From assembly GCA_902537215.1 (NCBI GenBank), contig CACBAM010000005.1:62001-126000 (forward strand): DNA of 64,000 nt. Reading direction: 5' to 3'. Below, piece by piece: positions 54,602 to 63,053 of this stretch. The notes below the pieces were generated by a model. It saw nothing but the letters and a program-made list of their open reading frames with translations, ran no database searches and was not told the DNA's origin. This DNA comes from an uncultured Alphaproteobacteria bacterium (GTDB lineage: Bacteria > Pseudomonadota > Alphaproteobacteria > Rhodobacterales > Rhodobacteraceae). A program made the translations under genes and the position numbers. Position 1 is the first letter of the stretch. Each line of letters begins with the position of its first letter.

Positions 54602-54817
54602 TCAATCTTCGTCGTCACCAACTTCAGATTCTATTTTATTTATTACTCTTCTCTGTTTATTTCCAGAACCATAATAACCGCACTCACCACATATGTGATG
54701 GGATAACTTAAATTCCCCACAATTGCTACATTCTCCATATTGGCGAGATATAATTCCGTCGTGCGCTCTTCTCAAGCCTCTTTTAGATCTCGTAATTTTA
54801 CTCTTGGGCACGCCCAT
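54602..54817 (-). CDS. rpmF: 50S ribosomal protein L32
   Basis: 71-residue zinc-ribbon ribosomal protein. The N-terminal GVPKSKITRSKRGLRRAHD is typical of L32, and CSNCGEFKLSHHICGECGYY has the two CxxC pairs that bind zinc, so it is the Zn-containing form. ATG 54817 is preceded by GAGGAATCC. Located between the DUF177 gene and plsX as in many bacteria. Confidence 0.95.
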   Translation of the reverse strand: MGVPKSKITRSKRGLRRAHDGIISRQYGECSNCGEFKLSHHICGECGYYGSGNKQRRVINKIESEVGDDED

Positions 54818-54896
54818 GTGGATTCCTCGTAGTATTGTTGAGCTTCACCAACGCACCATAAGCAAAATTGAAAATAGCGCAAGTAAAATCTTGTAA

Positions 54897-55427
54897 TTAC
54901 TTTTTGAGTTTATTCAAAATAGAAAAAGGATTTTCTCTATTGATACTCTCCGTTTCTGTTAAACTTATAGATGCTCCAGACTTTTTTGGATAATCAGGTG
55001 TTTCGAGGCTGATGGTTTCCATAAATAGGTCGCCTAAATTGATATCGTCTAGAATAATATCGTTATCAAATGATTTTTCAGTGAGCTCTAAAACGCTCTT
55101 TTTCATTGGTTTATTTTCGTTTTTTCCAATAAAAAATGTTCTTGTAATTCGTTTATATATATTTGTTACCACAGGTTCAAGAGTTAGAGAGCAAGGTTGT
55201 ATAAGTTTTGCTTTGACCGTGCCAAATAAAAATATTTGGTTTGCTGCTTGTAATTTTAAATTCCCATTAAAGCTCGCCTTCTTTGCCTCCATAACGTTTA
55301 GTCTTTTAGGCAATTCCCTCAGAGCATCCATCGAACAAACAAGGTGAAACTCGTGTTCAATGCCTCTTTTTATTTGTTCTAGCGATATTATGTAAGAGAA
55401 ATTATCTATTTCCTGTATTTTTTTCAT
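54897..55427 (-). CDS. DUF177 (YceD-type) protein
   Basis: 176 residues. It carries the DUF177 pattern, including KAKLIQPCSLTLEPVVTNI and the acidic DNDIILDDINLGDLFMETISLETPDYP region. Bacterial YceD is linked to 23S rRNA accumulation and is almost always encoded just upstream of rpmF, as here (79-nt gap). Divergent from the BamE-like lipoprotein gene. Confidence 0.88.
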   Translation of the reverse strand: MKKIQEIDNFSYIISLEQIKRGIEHEFHLVCSMDALRELPKRLNVMEAKKASFNGNLKLQAANQIFLFGTVKAKLIQPCSLTLEPVVTNIYKRITRTFFIGKNENKPMKKSVLELTEKSFDNDIILDDINLGDLFMETISLETPDYPKKSGASISLTETESINRENPFSILNKLKK

Positions 55428-55478
55428 GATATATCATTAAGTTATTGAAAATTTAAAAAATTTATCAGCAATTCTAAA

Positions 55479-55919
55479 ATGTTTAAACAAAAAATTATAA
55501 TCTTAATATTAGCTTGTTTTTTTCTAAATACTTGTTCGGGAATTAAAGCCAATAATGGCTACATGCCGATGCAAAACAGTGTCGATCAACTTAAAGTCAA
55601 TAAAACTTCTTTGTCTTTTGTAAAATCGAAATTAGGAGAACCTGCCTTGATTTTAGGCAACAAAGAGCCAATATTTATATATTCTTCACAGGTCACCAAT
55701 AGAATATTATTTTTTGAACCCAAAGTGATTTCTAGAGATGTTTTAGTCCTCTACTTTAGTAAAAAAAAGAAATTAAAGAAGCTTGAAAAGTTTAATTTGA
55801 CAGATGGAAAGTCTTTTCAAATGAACACAGATACGACCTCCTTAAATGCAGAGCAAAGATCATTGATTGCAACACTTTTTTCAAATGTCGGTATTGGGGG
55901 AGTAAGGCTCCCGGATTAA
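55479..55919 (+). CDS. SmpA/OmlA (BamE-like) lipoprotein
   Basis: 146 residues. A signal peptide (IIILILACFFLNTC) ends in a lipobox-like LNTC with the modified Cys near 19. A BamE-type domain follows: LKVNKTSLSFVKSKLGEPALI, then LVLYFSKKKKLKKLEKFNL. BamE supports the BAM complex. Position divergent from DUF177/rpmF/plsX is common for this gene in alphaproteobacteria. The last 4 nt overlap the end of convergent msrB. Confidence 0.83.
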   Translation: MFKQKIIILILACFFLNTCSGIKANNGYMPMQNSVDQLKVNKTSLSFVKSKLGEPALILGNKEPIFIYSSQVTNRILFFEPKVISRDVLVLYFSKKKKLKKLEKFNLTDGKSFQMNTDTTSLNAEQRSLIATLFSNVGIGGVRLPD

Positions 55920-56278
55920 GTTGGCCTGAATTTTAAGGCAACCCCATTAATACAATACCTCATACCAGTAGGAGCAGGACCATCTTCAAAAACATGCCCT
56001 AAGTGTGCTTTACAGCTACCGCAATTCACTTCTATTCTTCTCATTCCATGTGAAAGGTCTATTTTTGATTCTACGGTGTCCTCTGATAAGGGGCTACTAA
56101 AGCTAGGCCATCCTGAACCACTTTCAAACTTCTCGCACGAAGAAAATAACTCACTTGAACAGCAAACACAGAGGAATTTTCCTTCTCCACTTGGAAAGCC
56201 TGGGTGTGAAAATGGTGGTTCTGTCTCACCGAGTTGAGTAACGGCATACGCCATGCGTGATAACTTTTTATTTTCCAT
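55916..56278 (-). CDS. msrB: peptide-methionine (R)-S-oxide reductase MsrB
   Basis: 120-residue repair enzyme for oxidised methionine. Two zinc CxxC pairs (LCVCC near residue 37 and CGSCKAHLGHVF), the substrate loop SGSGWPSF, and the catalytic Cys in GMRYCINGVALKF are all present. Full length for stand-alone MsrB. Divergent from the acyltransferase gene (64-nt gap). Confidence 0.95.
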   Translation of the reverse strand: MENKKLSRMAYAVTQLGETEPPFSHPGFPSGEGKFLCVCCSSELFSSCEKFESGSGWPSFSSPLSEDTVESKIDLSHGMRRIEVNCGSCKAHLGHVFEDGPAPTGMRYCINGVALKFRPT

Positions 56279-56342
56279 GATCTGTTATATAATTAATATT
56301 CTAATATCAACAATATAAGCCCAATTTAGGAAAGATCAAATA

Positions 56343-57029
56343 ATGAGATACCGAATAGAGTTTGGTCAATCAGATGCTAATCGGATGAAAGCCCAAAAAT
56401 TTAGGCAAAGGGTTTTTAGAGAATCTGAAACTGGTTTGGATGAAGACAAATTTGATGATATTTCAAACCATTGCCTAATATTTGATGAAAAGAAAGACGA
56501 TAAGTTAGTTTTAGTTTTTAGATCAAGGTCGTTTTCGAGTATGAAAGATATTCTGTGCAGCTATTCTGCGCAATATTACGACTTAACCAAGTTGACCAGG
56601 TTACCTTTCAAACCTATGGAGATTGGAAGACTATGTGTTGATAGGACGGCTAAAGACCCATTTTTACTTTTGACTGCTTTTAAATACCTTGCATCACTAA
56701 TCTCGATTGGTCGAAGGGATTTTATATTTGGCTGTACTAGCTTTTCCGGAGCAAACAACCCTAAGCATTTGGCTTCTTTGAGATCTTTGAAAAAAAACCA
56801 GCTGGCAGGACCAAAATTGTTAATCGGAAAGAAAGCAAATAGCATTCTAGACATTAAAACAATTATTGGTTCGGACAAGCAAAAAATGAATCATAATTTT
56901 TTGCCTCCTTTACTGAAGTTTTACCTAAGGCTCGGTGGTAAAGTCTCTAATCATGCAGTGATTGACAGAGACTTAGATACTATACATGTTTTTACTTATC
57001 TGGATTTAACCGGTAAAAAAAATAATTAA
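56343..57029 (+). CDS. OlsB-like L-ornithine N(alpha)-acyltransferase (GNAT family)
   Basis: 228-residue acyltransferase related to the hemolysin/OlsB group. Key stretches: KFRQRVFRESE near the start, MEIGRLCVDRTAK (acetyl-CoA/acyl-ACP binding in this family), FGCTSFSGANN, and the tail LPPLLKFYLRLGGKV-AVIDRDLDT, which is characteristic of OlsB. OlsB makes lyso-ornithine lipid, a phosphorus-free membrane lipid useful under phosphate stress. The second enzyme, OlsA, is not next to it. Confidence 0.75.
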   Translation: MRYRIEFGQSDANRMKAQKFRQRVFRESETGLDEDKFDDISNHCLIFDEKKDDKLVLVFRSRSFSSMKDILCSYSAQYYDLTKLTRLPFKPMEIGRLCVDRTAKDPFLLLTAFKYLASLISIGRRDFIFGCTSFSGANNPKHLASLRSLKKNQLAGPKLLIGKKANSILDIKTIIGSDKQKMNHNFLPPLLKFYLRLGGKVSNHAVIDRDLDTIHVFTYLDLTGKKNN

Positions 57030-57036
57030 CTTTAAT

Positions 57037-57708
57037 TTACAATTTTGTTATCCCGTTTTTATAGTTGGACCAAGCAACAGGATCATCTAAAAATTTTCTT
57101 ATTTCTAAAAGAATGCTAGACTCAAATGTATTCATTAAACGCATTTGATTATATACTTCTTCCCAGTCGGTTAGATGATACACTTTTATATTATTTCTTT
57201 TCATTGAAATGTCAGCTTCCTTGAATATATTGTACTTGAAAACTACTAAACTGAGATTACACTGAATGCCGATAGATCGGATATTTTCGACAAAATTTAT
57301 TTTGGATTTTCCATCTGTCATTAGGTCTTCTACAAGTAAGCTATTCTTTTCCTTAAAAATATCCCCTTCAATCAATTTATTTTTTCCATATTCCTTAGCT
57401 TTTTTCCTCACATAAGATAAGGGTAGCCCCATTTTTTCTGCTATAACTGCACCAAACGGTATTCCTGCGGTCTCACCACCTATAATATAATCTGGAGAAG
57501 GGAATCCCATATCGGATTTGATGGTATCTATCATCATATCAGTAATTGATTTGAAAGCTGATGGGTATGCAATAATCTTTCTGCAGTCGATGTAGCTCGG
57601 TGACAAAAAACCAGAAGACAGTCTAAAAGGTGTCAACAGGCTAAAGTTAATTGCTCCAATATCGATGAGAATTTTTGCAGTGTTTCTCGATCGTTCATCT
57701 ATTTTCAT
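57037..57708 (-). CDS. pyrE: orotate phosphoribosyltransferase
   Basis: Joins orotate and PRPP to give OMP in pyrimidine synthesis. The PRPP-binding motif is LLVEDLMTDGKSK. YVRKKAKEYGKNKLIEGD and IIGGETAGIPFGAVIAEK are also diagnostic. 223 residues. It is 19 nt downstream of pyrC on the same strand, forming a small pyrimidine operon. Confidence 0.95.
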   Translation of the reverse strand: MKIDERSRNTAKILIDIGAINFSLLTPFRLSSGFLSPSYIDCRKIIAYPSAFKSITDMMIDTIKSDMGFPSPDYIIGGETAGIPFGAVIAEKMGLPLSYVRKKAKEYGKNKLIEGDIFKEKNSLLVEDLMTDGKSKINFVENIRSIGIQCNLSLVVFKYNIFKEADISMKRNNIKVYHLTDWEEVYNQMRLMNTFESSILLEIRKFLDDPVAWSNYKNGITKL

Positions 57709-57727
57709 TTTTCCTCACAAAACTATA

Positions 57728-58771
57728 TTAAATTTCTTTTTCCCAATAAATTTCACTAGAAGGGTTAAAGACGGTTATTTTTCCGTCACTGGTCTCGATA
57801 TCTTTTATCACTTTTATCGGTTTGGGCCTTTTAACATATCTTACCCTATCTTTATGTTGCCTTAACCCATAAAATGCTCGACCATTTTTAGACACAAAGG
57901 GTTCAATTTTCTTTAAAGAGCGATGTTCTTCGAATAACTGTATCAAAAGTGGAATTGCAAGGGGACTGCTAAATATTCCAGCACATCCACAGGAAGCTAT
58001 TTTTCTACCCTCAACATGAGGAGCGCTGTCTGTACCAAGAAAAAATTTACAGTTACCTGATGTTGCAGCTTGCACTAGAGCAAGACGATCATATTCTGTT
58101 TTTAATATTGGTGCACAATAAAAATCTGGTCTTATCCCCTTTGAAAGCATTATGTTTCTATTTACCATCAAGTGATGAATGGTGATTGTTGCTGCAACCA
58201 TACTTTGTTCGTTTATGAATTTTACTGCATCCGCAGAAGTAATATGTTCTAAAACTATTTTCAAACCTGGAAACTGCTTGATTATTTTTGTCAAAACTTT
58301 TTCAATAAAAACGCTCTCTCGTTCAAATACATCAATATTTTCATCTGTAACCTCACCATGTATCGATAGTATGACGCCACTTTCTTCCATCACTTCAAAC
58401 AAATTATAGAAATCTTTAAAATCGGATATCCCAGAGTCTGAATTGGTCGTCGCTCCTTTCGGGTACATCTTGATGGCCTTAATATGTTCATGATCGCTAA
58501 CTTTTTTGATCTCATCTTTGCTTAAATGTTTTGTTAAATAGAGTGTCATATTTGGTGTAAAGTTTTTTCCCCTCGGAATCTGTTTACAGATCTCATTATA
58601 ATAGTTTTCAGCTAAAGAAATATTCGTAACAGGAGTATCCAAGTTAGGCATAATGAGGGCTGAACGAAAGTTTTCATAGGTAAATGGCAAGACACTTGAT
58701 AAAATATTGCCTTCGCGTAAATGTACATGCCAATCATCAGGCCTTAAAATATCAAGAAAGATTTTTTCCAT
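57728..58771 (-). CDS. pyrC: dihydroorotase
   Basis: Class II (E. coli-type) zinc amidohydrolase that cyclises carbamoyl aspartate. Metal and substrate residues appear in DDWHVHLREG (His-x-His and Arg), KAIKMYPKGATTNSDSG (carboxylated Lys), LSIHGEV, VLEHITSADAV and FFLGTDSAPH (catalytic Asp). 347 residues. Upstream of pyrE and divergent from folE. Confidence 0.96.
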   Translation of the reverse strand: MEKIFLDILRPDDWHVHLREGNILSSVLPFTYENFRSALIMPNLDTPVTNISLAENYYNEICKQIPRGKNFTPNMTLYLTKHLSKDEIKKVSDHEHIKAIKMYPKGATTNSDSGISDFKDFYNLFEVMEESGVILSIHGEVTDENIDVFERESVFIEKVLTKIIKQFPGLKIVLEHITSADAVKFINEQSMVAATITIHHLMVNRNIMLSKGIRPDFYCAPILKTEYDRLALVQAATSGNCKFFLGTDSAPHVEGRKIASCGCAGIFSSPLAIPLLIQLFEEHRSLKKIEPFVSKNGRAFYGLRQHKDRVRYVKRPKPIKVIKDIETSDGKITVFNPSSEIYWEKEI

Positions 58772-58971
58772 TAATCAGGGTTCAATATTTTTTAGTCTAT
58801 AGTAATGACTAATCTTGACTATGTTAATTAATATATTGGGTTTCTTGAGAAGAGTTTGCCCCAATCTTTCGTAAAAATTATCTAAATCTGTTCCAAAATC
58901 TCAATTACTAGTTTATAAAATACTATATAGACCTTTAAAGTAACAATCTGAAAGTTTACGAGGAAAATTAA
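58772..58971. other. pyrC/folE divergent intergenic region with two inverted repeats
   Basis: The longest non-coding stretch in the window (200 nt, very AT-rich). It holds TTAGTC/GACTAA arms (58792-58797 and 58807-58812), 20 nt upstream of the pyrC start, and ATTGGG/CCCAAT arms (58835-58840 and 58860-58865). Promoters for both genes must lie here, but I found no convincing -35/-10 pair. Nothing resembling a tRNA or known riboswitch was recognised. Confidence 0.35.
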
Positions 58972-59586
58972 GTGAATATTGTGGAAAAAAATATTGCCGG
59001 AACCACGGAAAATGAGTTTAGTAATGGAGTGTCAAATGATGACGCAAAAAAAGCGCTCGAGTTGCTACTAAAATGGATAGGCGATAACCCAGGAAGAGAA
59101 GGGCTCAAAGAGACGCCAAAGAGGATTTTAAAGGCCTATAAAGAGTGGTTTTCCGGGTACAACCAGAACCCTTTAGAAATACTTAGCAAGACTTTTCAAG
59201 AAGTAGAGGGCTACAAAGAAATGATAAGTCTAAAAGATATAAGTTTCCACAGTTTCTGCGAACATCATTTTGCTCCAATTGTAGGAAAGGTTCACATCGG
59301 ATATATTCCAAATAAAAAAGTAGTGGGCCTATCAAAACTTGCTCGACTTGTCGAAGTGTTTGCAAAACGTTTGCAGGTGCAGGAAAAGATGACGGCTGAG
59401 ATAGGTAATTGTTTACAAACTAACTTAGATTGTTTAGGAGTGGGAGTATTGATTGAAGGAGAACATCACTGTATGTCTTCGAGAGGTGTAAAAAAACACG
59501 GTTCCATTATGAAAACCATGCATTTCACTGGTGTTTTCCTAAATGATACAGAGAAAAAGAACGAGTTTATAAGATCCATCAGCTGA
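58972..59586 (+). CDS. folE: GTP cyclohydrolase I
   Basis: First enzyme of tetrahydrofolate synthesis. Zinc and catalytic residues lie in FHSFCEHHFAPIVGKVHIGYIP and EGEHHCMSSRGVKKHGS. RLVEVFAKRLQVQEKMT is the usual helix. 204 residues from GTG 58972, which follows CGAGGA. Folate supply would also serve the sarcosine oxidase encoded in this window, but no direct link is shown. Confidence 0.96.
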   Translation: MNIVEKNIAGTTENEFSNGVSNDDAKKALELLLKWIGDNPGREGLKETPKRILKAYKEWFSGYNQNPLEILSKTFQEVEGYKEMISLKDISFHSFCEHHFAPIVGKVHIGYIPNKKVVGLSKLARLVEVFAKRLQVQEKMTAEIGNCLQTNLDCLGVGVLIEGEHHCMSSRGVKKHGSIMKTMHFTGVFLNDTEKKNEFIRSIS

Positions 59587-59635
59587 AAAATCTTTTTAAA
59601 GTCATAAGCCCAGATAAAATGAATAAAGACCACTA

Positions 59636-60550
59636 ATGCAAAAGCCAGATTGTTTTCAACAAATCATTCTATTGCTACAGAATTTTTGGTCTGATAAAGG
59701 CTGCGTTGTACTGCAGCCTTATGACCTGGAAGTAGGAGCAGGAACTTTTCATCCTGCGACAACTCTCAGGAGCTTAGGGTCAGATCATTGGTCAGCTGCA
59801 TATGTACAACCATGTAGGCGACCTTCTGATGGTCGTTATGGAGACAGTCCGAATCGATTGCAACATTATTATCAGTTTCAAGTTGTTATAAAGCCTTCAC
59901 CAACAATATTGAAAGAAATGTATTTGGAAAGCTTAAATGTTCTCGGCATTGATAACAAAGTACACGATATCAGATTCGTAGAGGACGACTGGGAAAGTCC
60001 TACGTTAGGTGCATGGGGACTAGGTTGGGAGGTTTGGTGTGACGGCATGGAGATTAGTCAATTCACTTACTTCCAACAAGTAGGAGGACATGATTGCAAA
60101 CCGATTACAGGAGAGATTACTTATGGTCTCGAAAGACTTGCAATGTTTATTTTGGAGTGTGAATCTGTGATGAATTTACCTTATAATTCCCCAAATAGTC
60201 AAAGACCATTAAAGTACTCGGATATTTTTCTCAAAGCAGAAAGACAGTATAGTGAGTGGAATTTTAATGTTGCAAACACAGAAATTATTTTCCGCCATTT
60301 CGATGATGCAGAGAAAATGTGCCAAGAAATACTGGGAGTAGGAGACCTCAAAAAGAAGTCCTCATCAAAAAAAAATATTCTTGCCCAACCTGCATACGAC
60401 CAGTGTATAAAAGCTTCACACCTATTTAATATACTTGACTCAAGAGGTGTAATTTCTACCGCCCAACGTCAAGTATATATCGGCAGAGTAAGAGCATTGG
60501 CTAAGTTGTGCGCAGATGCCTATATAGATGAAGTTTCATCGATAGTATAA
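59636..60550 (+). CDS. glyQ: glycyl-tRNA synthetase alpha chain
   Basis: Catalytic subunit of the bacterial alpha2-beta2 GlyRS. Signature regions: [62 protein letters not shown] and [19 protein letters not shown]. 304 residues. Its stop overlaps the start of a small membrane protein gene that separates it from glyS. Confidence 0.97.
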   Translation: MQKPDCFQQIILLLQNFWSDKGCVVLQPYDLEVGAGTFHPATTLRSLGSDHWSAAYVQPCRRPSDGRYGDSPNRLQHYYQFQVVIKPSPTILKEMYLESLNVLGIDNKVHDIRFVEDDWESPTLGAWGLGWEVWCDGMEISQFTYFQQVGGHDCKPITGEITYGLERLAMFILECESVMNLPYNSPNSQRPLKYSDIFLKAERQYSEWNFNVANTEIIFRHFDDAEKMCQEILGVGDLKKKSSSKKNILAQPAYDQCIKASHLFNILDSRGVISTAQRQVYIGRVRALAKLCADAYIDEVSSIV

Positions 60551-60993
60551 TGAACGGGAAACGTTTCATTATTTTATTTTTATCTAGTGTTGTCATTTTC
60601 ACGGTTGCGTTGTTTTACTTTCAAAATTATGCCTACTATGACTTAACAGATATTAGACAAAATATTTTATTAGGTGAGAAGAGGTATGAAATTTCCTACT
60701 ATCAAGGAATAGACTCTGAAAGTTCAGGCTTAAAGCTCAGAGAATGCTTTGTTGTAGATATATTGGATGATATTAATCTTCCTAAATACGAGAAACCAAC
60801 ACCCCTCACTGCACCTTTTTGGTTTAAGTGTTTCAATGCTCAGAGAATTACAAAAGATTTAGAAAATGGTAAAGCATCTGCCTTTTTATTAAAAAAAGAA
60901 AAGTTTGACGGCATTGACGATGTAATAGCTATTTATCCAGATGGGAGAAGTTATCGTTGGAGGCAATTAAATACTAAGTATATGAAAGAATAG
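60550..60993 (+). CDS. membrane-anchored protein of unknown function between glyQ and glyS
   Basis: 147 residues. One N-terminal hydrophobic segment (about 6-23, IILFLSSVVIFTVALFYF) is followed by a soluble domain that would face the periplasm. It has conserved-looking features ECFVVDILDD, APFWFKCFNAQRIT and IYPDGRSYRWRQLN, with two cysteines. It resembles the DUF6446-type protein that I recall at this place in Rhodobacterales genomes, though I cannot check this. It overlaps glyQ by one base and ends 2 nt before glyS, so it is co-translated. No function is known. Confidence 0.8.
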   Translation: MNGKRFIILFLSSVVIFTVALFYFQNYAYYDLTDIRQNILLGEKRYEISYYQGIDSESSGLKLRECFVVDILDDINLPKYEKPTPLTAPFWFKCFNAQRITKDLENGKASAFLLKKEKFDGIDDVIAIYPDGRSYRWRQLNTKYMKE

Positions 60994-60995
60994 AG

Positions 60996-63053
60996 TTGAA
61001 CGATTTTATATTGGAACTGATCTCTGAAGAGATACCCGCAAAAATGCAAGCACCTGCCATGCGTCAACTAGAAGTTTTAACTTTAAAAAAAGTTAATGAA
61101 AACGGTTTGATTTGCGGTGAAATGATCCCATTTGTCACACCAATGAGACTGGGAATCATTCTCGAAAACATATCAATTGAAGTGAAGGAAAGTATCAAAG
61201 AAATACGTGGACCGAGGTTGGGTGCACCTGCAGATGCAATCGATGGGTTTTTGAAAAAAAATAAGATCGAAAAAAGTGAATTACAAGAAAAAAAAACAAG
61301 CAAGGGATCATACTATTTTTACACTTTAAAGATAAATACTCAACCCCTATCAAATATTTTATCACGGATTTTTACTGAGATTATACATGAGTTTAATTGG
61401 CCAAAATCTATGTACTGGGGTGATAATTATTCTCTCAGGTGGGTTAGACCACTTAGAAGTATAACTGCTGTTCTTTTTGAAAATGAAAAACGGGAAAGAG
61501 TACCCTTGCATGTAAGAGATATTGAATCAGATATTGTTACGAAAGCACATCATGTGACGCATCCAGAGTTTTTTGATTTTAAATCTATCAACGATTATCG
61601 GGAAAAGATTGCGAACGGTAAAGTTATCCTCCAACCTCAGGATCGTAAAAAAATAATTCTCCAAGAAGGTAAGAGACTAGCTGAAGCTAGAGGATTTTAC
61701 TTAGTGGAGGATGATAAACTTTTAGAAGAAATAGTTGGGTTAACAGAATTTCCAGTTCCCTTACTAGGTAAGATACCCGAAGAATTGCTTTCCATACCTG
61801 AAGAAGTGATTATCACTTCTATGAGAGAGCATCAAAAGTTTCTGTCTCTAAGAAGTAGGACCAACGGGAAGGTTGAAGGATTTTTGGTGATTACTGATCT
61901 TGAAACTCATGATCAACAAAAGACAATCCTTTCTGGCAATCTGCGGGTTTTAAATTCAAGATTAAAAGATGCTATTTTCTTTTATCAAAATGATCTAGAT
62001 CTGGTGAAACATCATGGAATGATAGCCTGGAATGATAAATTGAAAAGTGTTAGATTTCATGAAAAGTTAGGCTCTCAGTATAATAGAGTAGAAAGAATAG
62101 CGAAGATTTCTGTAATTCTTGCCAGGCAATTTGAACTCGAAAAGGATGAGGTAAGTAAAGCCGCAATTCTTATTAAGGCTGACCTTGTTTCTAACGTTGT
62201 AGCAGAGTTTCCTTCTTTGCAGGGTATAATGGGAGCTCATTATGCTGAAGCTGAGGGTTTCAAAAAAGTGGTATCTGACGCGATCCGAGATCATTACTTG
62301 CCCGTTGGCTCCAATGACGTCGTTCCAAAACACCCTCTTTCAATTGTGCTGTCACTCAGTGATAAAATTGATTATTTAACTTCCCTTTGGAAGATTGGCA
62401 TTAGGCCTACTGGAAATAAAGATCCCTTCGCTTTAAGGAGAGCTGCTTTGGCGATAATAAGAATAATATTAGAGAATAAGTTAGATATTGATTTATATTA
62501 CTTGATCGATCTAACGGAGGGTAATTTTGATAAGCCTTCTTTGCTGCGCTTTTTAAAAGAAAGAATAGTATATTACCTGACAGAAAAAAATTATCAAAAA
62601 AAGGTGGTGAAGGCATTGGTCGAGCATTACAAGCTAGATTTTTTGCCCCTCTTGCCGGGTATGATAGCTCAGGTAAATGCATTTATTCCTTCTAATTCTG
62701 GTATAAGAGTTTTAGCAGTCTACAAGAGAGTTTCTAATTTCTTAAGTTCTAATAAAGAGATCTTAGGTTTTGAGAAAGAATTTTCTGAAGAACGTGCGAC
62801 TGAAGAAGATAAATTAGTACAAAAACAATTGATGCTAACCAAAGAGCAAGTAGAAGGGAGCTTGAATCGCAAAGATTTTAAGAATGCTCTTTTTGAGTTG
62901 AATTCAATGGTGGATTCTGTAAATCAGTTTCTTGATAATGTTCAAATTAATTGTGAAGATAATGCGCTCCGGATTTTACGATATTCATTATTGTATCAAA
63001 TCCGGGAAACTATGGATAGAGTTATAGTATTTTCAGAATTGGACAAAAAATGA
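60996..63053 (+). CDS. glyS: glycyl-tRNA synthetase beta chain
   Basis: Beta subunit of GlyRS, which provides tRNA binding. Starts FILELISEEIPAKMQAPAMRQL, the standard N-terminus. VREDIRGPRLGAP-like, KSMYWGDNYSLRWVRPLRS, LVVTDLETHD-like, and SLSDKIDYLTSLWKIGIRPTGNKDPFALRRAALAIIR are all typical. 685 residues. TTG start 60996. Overlaps the next gene as ATGA. Confidence 0.97.
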   Translation: MNDFILELISEEIPAKMQAPAMRQLEVLTLKKVNENGLICGEMIPFVTPMRLGIILENISIEVKESIKEIRGPRLGAPADAIDGFLKKNKIEKSELQEKKTSKGSYYFYTLKINTQPLSNILSRIFTEIIHEFNWPKSMYWGDNYSLRWVRPLRSITAVLFENEKRERVPLHVRDIESDIVTKAHHVTHPEFFDFKSINDYREKIANGKVILQPQDRKKIILQEGKRLAEARGFYLVEDDKLLEEIVGLTEFPVPLLGKIPEELLSIPEEVIITSMREHQKFLSLRSRTNGKVEGFLVITDLETHDQQKTILSGNLRVLNSRLKDAIFFYQNDLDLVKHHGMIAWNDKLKSVRFHEKLGSQYNRVERIAKISVILARQFELEKDEVSKAAILIKADLVSNVVAEFPSLQGIMGAHYAEAEGFKKVVSDAIRDHYLPVGSNDVVPKHPLSIVLSLSDKIDYLTSLWKIGIRPTGNKDPFALRRAALAIIRIILENKLDIDLYYLIDLTEGNFDKPSLLRFLKERIVYYLTEKNYQKKVVKALVEHYKLDFLPLLPGMIAQVNAFIPSNSGIRVLAVYKRVSNFLSSNKEILGFEKEFSEERATEEDKLVQKQLMLTKEQVEGSLNRKDFKNALFELNSMVDSVNQFLDNVQINCEDNALRILRYSLLYQIRETMDRVIVFSELDKK

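Noticed and set aside
59587-59635. Glycine riboswitch or T-box before glyQ
   Set aside because: The gap is only 49 nt and shows none of the conserved elements.
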